Assembly: GCA_903894655.1 (NCBI GenBank)
Contig: CAITQY010000703.1
Span: 1-6,463, forward strand
Reading direction: 5' to 3'
Origin: an uncultured Gemmatimonadota bacterium
Lineage (GTDB): Bacteria; Gemmatimonadota; Gemmatimonadetes; Gemmatimonadales; Gemmatimonadaceae
DNA: 6,463 nt
The position numbers and the translations under genes were made by a program. Below, piece by piece: positions 1-4,470 of the stretch. Positions within the stretch are counted from its first letter, which is position 1, and each line of letters opens with the position of its first letter. Below the pieces are notes generated by a model. It was not told the DNA's origin. It searched no databases and saw nothing but the letters and a program-made list of their open reading frames with translations.

Positions 1-136
1 GCATGGAGAAGAGCGGTAGACGAATGAAGTGCGTTACATGAAGTGCGCTAAACGTTCTCGGTCGGGCTGCCGGAGTCAAGCGACGCCTGACATGCCTCCG
101 GACGCGTCGAAGTGACGCGGGCGATCAACGACCCCT
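1..136. other. Left-edge non-coding stretch
   Basis: No supportable gene lies here. Forward frames are closed by early stops, and the reverse frames show no credible start or family signature. It holds the 14-bp tandem repeat at 24-51 and a weak inverted pair CCGGAG/CTCCGG (70-75 with 96-101, 20-nt loop). At its right end, 113-131 resembles 1997-2015 (16 of 19 positions), which suggests that the duplication described at 137-216 may extend further left in decayed form. Confidence 0.5.
24..51. repeat. Two-copy 14-bp tandem repeat
   Basis: Two adjacent 14-bp units (24-37 and 38-51), both starting ATGAAGTGCG, differ at two positions (T34/C48 and C37/A51). They lie in non-coding sequence: all three forward frames hit stops near here (17-19, 25-27, 39-41). 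I see no link to the repeat family further right. The function is unknown and it may be a simple replication-slippage duplication. Confidence 0.6.
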
Positions 137-140
137 TTGA
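125..140. repeat. Internally deleted copy of the 21-nt repeat
   Basis: This site reads TCAACGA, then directly CCCC, TTTGA. Compared with the intact copy at 2009-2029 it lacks the internal six bases CTCTGA and has one extra T. It occupies the equivalent place just upstream of the duplicated gene start: 125-140 precedes the broken copy and 2009-2029 precedes the intact one. It is therefore a positional counterpart rather than a chance match. Confidence 0.55.
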
Positions 141-216
141 TCCGCGGCGCGGTAGCTTTCGTGTATGGCGAACACTTTCCTGCTCTACGGAGCGACCGGG
201 TACGTGGGCGAGGCGA
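137..216. repeat. Duplicated promoter/5' gene segment, truncated copy
   Basis: These 80 bp match 2026-2105 at 79 of 80 positions; the single difference is T162 versus C2051. The block covers 28 bp upstream of the start codon plus the first 17 codons of the saccharopine-dehydrogenase-like gene that lies intact at 2054. Identity stops abruptly at 216, and a few bases later (221) a 21-nt repeat begins. The near identity implies a recent duplication or selection to keep it. Any promoter or leader present upstream of 2054 should also be present here, facing the SDR gene. Confidence 0.9.
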
Positions 217-260
217 AGGTTCAAGGGGTCAGAGTCGTTGAACGAGTCGTTGAATGCTAA
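165..260 (+). pseudogene. Truncated gene-start fragment; 31-codon chimeric ORF
   Basis: The ATG at 165 corresponds exactly to the ATG at 2054. The first 17 residues, including the Rossmann motif GATGYVG, are the same as in the intact saccharopine-dehydrogenase-like protein. From codon 18 the frame reads through the 21-nt repeat and its 12-bp partial duplication (repeated VRVVE/RVVE-like residues) to a TAA at 258-260. The product would be 31 residues with no complete domain, so as an enzyme gene it is a remnant. Its stop overlaps the upstream-most possible SDR start (ATGCTAA, 254-260). It could therefore act as a translated leader for the SDR gene, which is inference. Confidence 0.7.
221..241 (+). 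repeat. 21-nt RAYT-associated repeat, copy 1
   Basis: This is a perfect copy of the 21-nt repeat in the orientation TCAAGGGGTCAGAGTCGTTG plus A. It sits at the break point of the truncated gene copy and 31 nt before the SDR start at 272. Its right part is duplicated with a 12-bp period: GAGTCGTTGAA at 232-242 recurs at 244-254. The same orientation recurs at 1113-1133, so the two copies flank the SDR gene as direct repeats. Confidence 0.85.
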
Positions 261-271
261 GGCGCCGGCGC

Positions 272-1093
272 ATGGCTAACGGGATGATGCTACGCGGCCG
301 CACGGCGGTCATCACCGGTGCCGGCAGCGGTATCGGGCGCGCGATCGCGACGTCGTTGGCGCAGCGCGGCTGTCATCTCGCGCTCGCCGACATCAACGAG
401 CGCGGTCTTGCCGAGACCGTGTCGTTGCTGTCGGCGAGTGGTGTGCGGGTGACGCCGCATACGCTGGATGTGGCCGATCGTGCCATGGTTGCGGCGTTCC
501 CGACAACCGTACTCGCAGAGCACGGCGCCGCCGACCTACTGGTGAACAACGCAGGGGTGGCGTTGGGCGGCACGTTCGACCTGGTGAGCGAAGAGGACTT
601 CGACTGGCTCTTCAACATCAACTTCCATGGCCTGGTCCGCATGACGCGCGCGTTCCTGCCGTTGCTGCGGGCCAGCACCGACGCGCGTCTCGTGAATATC
701 TCGAGCATCTTCGGCATCGTCGCGCCGGCGGAGCAGGTCGCCTACGCGGCCAGCAAGTTCGCGGTGCGCGGTTTTTCAGAAGCGTTGCGTCACGAGCTGG
801 ACGGTAGCACGGTTGGCGTGACGGTGGTGCATCCGGGGGGCGTGCGCACGAATATCTCCGAGCATGCACGCGCGCCGCAGGGTGCGGATGACGCGGACGT
901 GGCGCGTCGTCGGGCGGCGTTCGCGAAGTTCCTCCGCATGCCGCCGAGCACGGCGGGTGAGATCATCGTGCGGGGCGTGGAACGGCGGAAGAAGCGGGTG
1001 CTGGTGGGGAGTGATGCGGTGGGACTGTCATTGCTGGCGCGACTGGCGCCGGTGTCGTACTGGTCGGTGATGGCGAGGGGTTTGCCGACGTGA
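272..1093 (+). CDS. Classical SDR family oxidoreductase
   Basis: This is a short-chain dehydrogenase/reductase, an NAD(P)-dependent oxidoreductase probably acting on an alcohol/carbonyl substrate in the cytoplasm. Counting from the ATG at 272 (273 residues): TGAGSGIG coenzyme-binding motif at 15-22; Asp40 at the end of the second strand, which favours NAD(H); NNAG at 92-95; catalytic tetrad Asn117, Ser145, Tyr158 and Lys162 (YAASK); and a PGGVRT segment near residue 190. The length is normal and the gene looks intact. The start is uncertain. ATG254 adds six basic residues but has no Shine-Dalgarno and lies at the repeat edge. ATG272 has a weak AAGG at 259-262. ATG284 and ATG287 would give a more typical N-terminus. 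The stop abuts the inverted repeat at 1093-1182, and the gene sits between two 21-nt direct repeats. The substrate is unknown. Confidence 0.9.
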   Translation: MANGMMLRGRTAVITGAGSGIGRAIATSLAQRGCHLALADINERGLAETVSLLSASGVRVTPHTLDVADRAMVAAFPTTVLAEHGAADLLVNNAGVALGGTFDLVSEEDFDWLFNINFHGLVRMTRAFLPLLRASTDARLVNISSIFGIVAPAEQVAYAASKFAVRGFSEALRHELDGSTVGVTVVHPGGVRTNISEHARAPQGADDADVARRRAAFAKFLRMPPSTAGEIIVRGVERRKKRVLVGSDAVGLSLLARLAPVSYWSVMARGLPT

Positions 1094-1182
1094 ACCGTCT
1101 TTCAAGGGGTCTTCAAGGGGTCAGAGTCGTTGAACGGTTTTCAACGACTCTGACCCCTTGAAAGACCCCTTGAAAGACGGTT
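1093..1182. repeat. Long imperfect palindrome (RAYT-type inverted repeat)
   Basis: The left arm (1093-1134) and right arm (1140-1182) are complementary over about 42 bp with only one bulged T, around a 5-nt CGGTT loop. Each arm contains one perfect 21-nt repeat (1113-1133 and 1141-1161) plus an extra partial unit (TTTCAAGGGGTC type), so each arm is itself a short tandem array. It lies between the convergent SDR and transposase genes; the SDR stop touches its left edge and the transposase stop is inside its right arm. Such a hairpin is what HUH/Y1 transposases recognise as single-stranded ends. It could also block transcription from both sides, but no T-run follows either arm, so it is not a classical intrinsic terminator. 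Confidence 0.9.
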
Positions 1183-1854
1183 TCCTCCGTGACCCAAGCG
1201 GGTAACGGGCCGCCCCAGGCGCGCACGCACCTCGTCGGTAAAGGCCGTCGATCCAAGCACCTCCCCTCGACGGATGGCCACGCGAATGCCCCCAACGACC
1301 TCCGGTTCGACCAACGGCGTACACAACGCACGGTACGCGGCCTGACGCTCGACCGGCGACGGGCCCAGCGCGTGGTATTCCGCATGCTCCGTGATGAGGT
1401 CATCGCGCACGCCATGCGCCAGCCGCGCATAACTGGACCACCGGTAGGCTGCCGGTGACGGAACCATGCCGGCCCGTACCGGATTCTGGTCAATGTAGCG
1501 TGAGCAGTTGAGCAGATACCGGGCGGAGTCAATCACGCTCGACCGAAACCGTCCTTCCCACAGCGTCCCCGTGCGGTGGTGTCGCGTGTTGTATGCCCGG
1601 ACGTATTTCCGCCCCATCCATTGGGTAAGCCGCGCGATCGCGTCGGCTCGTGTCGGAGTCAGCAGCAGATGCACGTGGTTGGACATCAACACGTACGCGT
1701 GCACCGCACACTCGAGCCGGTGACAGCCCTCCAACAACAGCTGTCGATAGAGCCGTCGATCCCGATCATCCACGAAGATCGGTCCTCGATTGTTGCCGCG
1801 CTGCACATGGTGAACGGGAACACCCGGAAGGAGAATGCGCGGTAGGCGAGGCAT
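1141..1854 (-). CDS. REP-associated tyrosine transposase (RAYT/Y1, HUH family)
   Basis: This is a 237-residue Y1-type (IS200-like) transposase of the REP-associated group, expected to nick and rejoin single-stranded DNA at hairpin sequences. Visible family features are: PGVPVHHVQRGNNR near residues 10-23; the HUH pair His60/His62 in SNHVHLLL; GTLWEGRFRSS at 96-106; the catalytic tyrosine Tyr120 in RYIDQNPVRAG; and WSSY at 139-142. The core is complete and looks functional. No clear Shine-Dalgarno precedes the ATG at 1854. The last dozen residues (LSRGLSRGQSR and stop) are encoded by the right arm of the palindrome, so gene and repeat overlap. The gene converges on the SDR gene. Group assignment within the RAYTs is not possible by eye. 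Confidence 0.93.
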   Translation of the reverse strand: MPRLPRILLPGVPVHHVQRGNNRGPIFVDDRDRRLYRQLLLEGCHRLECAVHAYVLMSNHVHLLLTPTRADAIARLTQWMGRKYVRAYNTRHHRTGTLWEGRFRSSVIDSARYLLNCSRYIDQNPVRAGMVPSPAAYRWSSYARLAHGVRDDLITEHAEYHALGPSPVERQAAYRALCTPLVEPEVVGGIRVAIRRGEVLGSTAFTDEVRARLGRPVTRLGHGGNRLSRGLSRGQSR

Positions 1855-2053
1855 AGCAGATCAGGCACGTGAGTGGGAGAACGGGCTCGGTCGGTACTCA
1901 TGCGACGGCCGTCGTGGGCCAGCCGGAGAGCAGGGCGCTAATCTGTCGTCGCCGACGGCGTTCATCGTCACCAAAACATGCGGCATGGCGCCAAAATAAC
2001 GCGCGCGTTCAACGACTCTGACCCCTTGATCCGCGGCGCGGTAGCTTTCGCGT
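1855..2053. promoter_or_regulatory. Divergent intergenic region with perfect palindromes
   Basis: This region separates the divergently read transposase (-) and saccharopine-dehydrogenase-like gene (+), so both promoters should lie here. I see no convincing -35/-10 pair. It contains two perfect 12-bp palindromes: CGACGGCCGTCG (1903-1914) and AACGCGCGCGTT (1998-2009). It also holds an inverted pair CGTCG-C-CGACG (1947-1957) and TGGCGCCA (1986-1993). The second 12-bp palindrome abuts the 21-nt repeat. Operator function is only a possibility. Confidence 0.35.
2009..2029 (-). repeat. 21-nt RAYT-associated repeat, right copy
   Basis: This is a perfect copy in the orientation TCAACGACTCTGACCCCTTG plus A, the same orientation as 1141-1161. 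It lies 25 bp upstream of the start of the saccharopine-dehydrogenase-like gene and overlaps the beginning of the duplicated 80-bp block. It marks the far boundary of the transposase unit. Confidence 0.85.
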
Positions 2054-2105
2054 ATGGCGAACACTTTCCTGCTCTACGGAGCGACCGGGTACGTGGGCGA
2101 GGCGA
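2026..2105. repeat. Duplicated promoter/5' gene segment, intact copy
   Basis: This is the partner of 137-216 (79 of 80 identical). Here the block continues in frame into a complete gene, so this copy is the functional one. It contains the start codon at 2054 and 17 codons. Beyond 2105 the two copies are unrelated. Confidence 0.9.
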
Positions 2106-3106
2106 TGGCCCGCGCGTGTGTGCACCGCGGGCTGGTGCCCATCCTGGCGGGACGCAATGCGGCCGCGCTCGCAGCGCTGGGCCGCGAGTTGGGACTCCCG
2201 CATCGCGTGTGTGCGCTGGATGATCCGCGTGCGCTCGATGCCGCGCTGGCCGGTGTGTCGGTGGTGTTGCACTGCGCCGGGCCGTTTCTCTATACGTCGC
2301 AACCGATGGTGGACGCCTGCCTGCGCACCGGTGTGCATTACCTCGATATCACCGGCGAGTTTCCGGTGTTCGAGGCCGCCGCCGCGCGTGATGCCGAGGC
2401 AAAGCAGCGCGGCGTGATGGTGATGCCGGCGGTGGGATTCGATGTGGTGCCGACCGATTGCCTAGCGGTGTATCTCAAGCAGCGCTTGCCGTCAGCGACG
2501 CACCTGACGATGGCATTCCAGAGTGTGGGCCCGAGCGGATTGCCGCCGGGCACGCAGCGCACGGTGATCGAGTTGCTGCGTTTCGGGAATCGCGTGCGGG
2601 TGAACGGACGGTTCGTGCGCGCCACGAGCGCGATGAAGACGCGGTCGGTCGATTTCGGTGACGGGCCGGTGTTGGTCACGCAGCTCACGTGGGGCGACGT
2701 GTTCACGGCGTACTACAGCACGGGCATTCCGAACATCGAGGAGTACACGGAGTTGCCGAGTGCGGCGCGGCAGTCGATGGCGGTGATGCAGTGGCTGCGA
2801 CCGCTCCTCACGATGGGCTGGTTCCGTGCGCTGTTGCGGCGCGGTGTGAAGCCCGGCCCGTCGGCGTCGCGTCGCGCACAGACGGTCACGCACGTGTGGG
2901 GCGAGGTGACGGACGGTGCCGGCGGGCGGGCAGCGGCACGACTCCACGGCCCCGAGGCCGGTGTGGAGTGGACGGTGGCCTGCGCATTGGCGGTCGTGGA
3001 GCGGGTGCTGCGTGGCGAGGTACAGGCCGGGTATCAGACGCCGGCCAAGGTGTACGGGTCGGAGCTGGTGATGGCGTGTGCGGGTGTGACGCGCGAGGAC
3101 GTCTAG
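2054..3106 (+). CDS. Saccharopine dehydrogenase-like NAD(P)-binding oxidoreductase
   Basis: A 350-residue protein of the saccharopine-dehydrogenase NADP-binding superfamily, closest in motif pattern to the bacterial trans-acting enoyl reductase / SCCPDH-like proteins rather than true lysine-pathway enzymes. Visible features are: N-terminal Rossmann motif GATGYVG (9-15); LAGR with Arg34, suited to the NADP phosphate; HCAGPF (73-78); HYLDITGE (95-102); and GFDVVPTD (128-135). No signal peptide is apparent. The C-terminal half has a moderately hydrophobic stretch near residues 250-270 that may touch membrane or lipid. The start is fixed by the Rossmann motif, though no strong Shine-Dalgarno is seen. 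A truncated copy of its first 17 codons lies at 165-215. It ends 21 nt before the convergent sugar dehydrogenase gene. A role in lipid or polyketide reduction is inference; the substrate is unknown. Confidence 0.85.
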   Translation: MANTFLLYGATGYVGEAMARACVHRGLVPILAGRNAAALAALGRELGLPHRVCALDDPRALDAALAGVSVVLHCAGPFLYTSQPMVDACLRTGVHYLDITGEFPVFEAAAARDAEAKQRGVMVMPAVGFDVVPTDCLAVYLKQRLPSATHLTMAFQSVGPSGLPPGTQRTVIELLRFGNRVRVNGRFVRATSAMKTRSVDFGDGPVLVTQLTWGDVFTAYYSTGIPNIEEYTELPSAARQSMAVMQWLRPLLTMGWFRALLRRGVKPGPSASRRAQTVTHVWGEVTDGAGGRAAARLHGPEAGVEWTVACALAVVERVLRGEVQAGYQTPAKVYGSELVMACAGVTREDV

Positions 3107-3127
3107 CGGACGCCGCGCGCCGCCGCG
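3107..3127. other. 21-nt convergent junction
   Basis: Only 21 GC-only-to-GC-rich bases separate the stop codons of the convergent saccharopine-dehydrogenase-like and sugar dehydrogenase genes. No hairpin with a T-run fits in this gap, so transcripts probably overlap at their 3' ends unless termination is Rho-dependent. Confidence 0.5.
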
Positions 3128-4375
3128 CTACTTGGGCGTCACCCGAAACAGCCCGCCCGTGGGGGTGTTCTCGATCATCCACAGCGCGCCGTCCGGCGCC
3201 ACCGCGATATCGCGAATCTGATGGCCCACGCTCCACCGTTCGGCGGTGGTGGCGCCACCCTTCCCATCGAACGTGATACGCGTAACGGTCCGCGAGGCAA
3301 GGCCGCCGACGAGCGCCGATCCGTTCCACGGCGCAAACATCTTGCCCTTGTAGAAGGTGAGATTGCCCGGCGCGATCACCGGCGTCCAGTAGAGCACCGG
3401 CTTGGCCAGATCGGGGCGCGTGTCGGGGCTCGGGATGGGCGTCTGGTTGTAGTTCACCGCGTACGACACGAGTGGCCAGCCATAGTTCTTGCCGACGTCC
3501 ACGAGATTCAACTCGTCGCCGCCGCGCGGGCCGTGCTCCACTTCCCACAGGCGACCATCGGGCGCGAAGGCCAATCCGTACGGCGTGCGGAAGCCTGATG
3601 CCCACGTTTCCGACGGCGTCAGGTTCTGTCCGGGGAAGGTGTAGGTGAACACCACCGCCGCCGTCTTCGCCAGCTCCGTGTCGCGCGGCGGGTTGATGAT
3701 GTCGAGCGTGGCCGAACCGGTGGTGCCCGCCTGCGGGTTGCCGGGCGCGGGTTTGCCATCGAGCGTGAGGCGGAGGATCTTGCCCAACGGCGAGTTGGGA
3801 TCCTGCGCCGGTGTCATGCGCTGCCGATCGCCGACGGCGAGAAACAGGAACTTCTTGTCGGGGGAGAACGCCACCGCTGCACCGAACTGTCCGCCACGTC
3901 CGCGGGCCCCGTCGCGCCAGATCACCTGCAGGTCATCGAGACTGGCTGCGCCGTTGGTGATGGACAGGGTGGCCATGGCCAGCGCGAGGCTGGAGCCACT
4001 GGGATCACCGGGCTCCGAATACGTGAGGTAGACATGGTGGTCTTTCGCGTAGTTCGGCGACAGATACACGCCGAGCATGCCGCCCTGTCCCTGCGCCAGC
4101 ACGGCCGGCACGTTCGCCACCGGCGTTTTGACGCCCTCCTGCGTGACGAGCCAGAGCGGCCCCACCTTCTCGGTGATGAGCAGGCGTCCATCGGGGAGGA
4201 ACGCGATGCGCCAGGGCAGGTTGAATGTCGCCACCTGCGTCATCGTAAACGGGACGCTCTCTTGGGGCTTCTGTTCGCCGAAATTCACCTGCGCCTGCGC
4301 GACCGCGGGCACACACGCGAGCGCGACGGTGGAGACGGACGCCAGGACCAATGCGACACGCGCGAACAGCTTCAT
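3128..4375 (-). CDS. PQQ-dependent sugar dehydrogenase-like secreted protein
   Basis: A 415-residue secreted six-bladed beta-propeller of the soluble glucose/aldose sugar dehydrogenase family (GSDH), expected in the periplasm with PQQ as cofactor. The signal peptide covers about residues 1-28 (basic start, hydrophobic core, cleavage near AVAQA). Family landmarks are: LPWRIAFLPDGRLLITE (53-69); GQGG (96-99); AQDPNSPLGKILRL (190-203); FRTPYGLAF with Arg263; EHGPRGGDELNL (280-291); NYGWP (297-301); and IRDIAVAPDG with Arg388. The usual catalytic His of the HFGGR-type motif is Gln163 here (QFGAA). I recall related proteins with QFGGR, so this may mark a subfamily with altered chemistry. The start at 4375 has a GAGGAG Shine-Dalgarno 8 nt upstream; the longer open frame to 4624 lacks a signal peptide and overlaps the next gene. 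It is probably the last gene of the TonB receptor operon. Confidence 0.88.
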   Translation of the reverse strand: MKLFARVALVLASVSTVALACVPAVAQAQVNFGEQKPQESVPFTMTQVATFNLPWRIAFLPDGRLLITEKVGPLWLVTQEGVKTPVANVPAVLAQGQGGMLGVYLSPNYAKDHHVYLTYSEPGDPSGSSLALAMATLSITNGAASLDDLQVIWRDGARGRGGQFGAAVAFSPDKKFLFLAVGDRQRMTPAQDPNSPLGKILRLTLDGKPAPGNPQAGTTGSATLDIINPPRDTELAKTAAVVFTYTFPGQNLTPSETWASGFRTPYGLAFAPDGRLWEVEHGPRGGDELNLVDVGKNYGWPLVSYAVNYNQTPIPSPDTRPDLAKPVLYWTPVIAPGNLTFYKGKMFAPWNGSALVGGLASRTVTRITFDGKGGATTAERWSVGHQIRDIAVAPDGALWMIENTPTGGLFRVTPK

Positions 4376-4383
4376 CAGGGGCT

Positions 4384-4389
4384 CTCCTC
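4384..4389 (-). promoter_or_regulatory. Shine-Dalgarno fixing the sugar dehydrogenase start
   Basis: On the minus strand GAGGAG lies 8 nt before the ATG at 4375. This supports the signal-peptide-bearing start over the in-frame upstream start at 4624. Confidence 0.75.
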
Positions 4390-4431
4390 GAGGATGTACA
4401 ACCGGACGTCGAAGAGTATCCCGAGCGTGCC

Positions 4432-4464
4432 GTATCCCGCCAGCGGCGTCCGAAGGCGGGATAC
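4432..4464 (-). terminator. GC-rich intergenic stem-loop, possible attenuator
   Basis: A perfect 10-bp inverted repeat GTATCCCGCC / GGCGGGATAC (4432-4441 and 4455-4464) encloses a 13-nt loop. On the transcribed minus strand it begins 6 nt after the lipoprotein stop codon and lies upstream of the sugar dehydrogenase gene. No run of T follows it, so full intrinsic termination is unlikely. Partial termination, RNA-end protection or a protein-binding site are alternatives. A second GTATCCCG lies at 4417-4424. Confidence 0.45.
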
Positions 4465-4470
4465 CGCGCG

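Larger units (their letters stand above)
1093..2029 (-). mobile_element. Candidate RAYT unit with flanking 21-nt repeats
   Basis: The transposase gene at 1141-1854 is bounded by the hairpin at its 3' end and by a perfect 21-nt repeat (2009-2029) beyond its 5' end. The copies at 1141-1161 and 2009-2029 are in the same orientation. This resembles RAYT genes flanked by their REP-like sequences. The ends cannot be defined from one copy, and no empty site is visible. A larger unit (about 221-2029) including the SDR gene is equally possible. Confidence 0.5.

Noticed and set aside
70..101. CCGGAG/CTCCGG stem-loop in the left non-coding stretch
   Set aside because: Only six base pairs around a 20-nt loop in GC-rich DNA, which is easily expected by chance.
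1093..1182. Intrinsic bidirectional terminator
   Set aside because: The hairpin is strong and sits between convergent genes, but no T-run follows on either strand. It is better explained as a transposase-associated palindrome, though it may incidentally hinder transcription.
1141..1854. Complete IS200/IS605 insertion sequence with defined ends
   Set aside because: The protein pattern (WEGRF, YI..NPVRAG, WSSY) is RAYT-like, no TnpB is present, and subterminal hairpins at both ends cannot be demonstrated from one copy.
221..2029. CRISPR-like array from the recurring 21-nt repeats
   Set aside because: Spacing is irregular (a few bases to about 900), orientations are mixed, and there are no spacers or cas genes.
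2054..3106. True saccharopine dehydrogenase or lysine-pathway role
   Set aside because: Motifs (GATGYVG, HYLDITGE, GFDVVPTD) fit the wider reductase-like family, and no lysine-pathway genes are nearby.
2886..3605. 239-residue minus-strand open frame across the convergent junction
   Set aside because: It overlaps two well-supported genes in other frames and has a low-complexity Arg/Pro/Ala composition without recognisable motifs.
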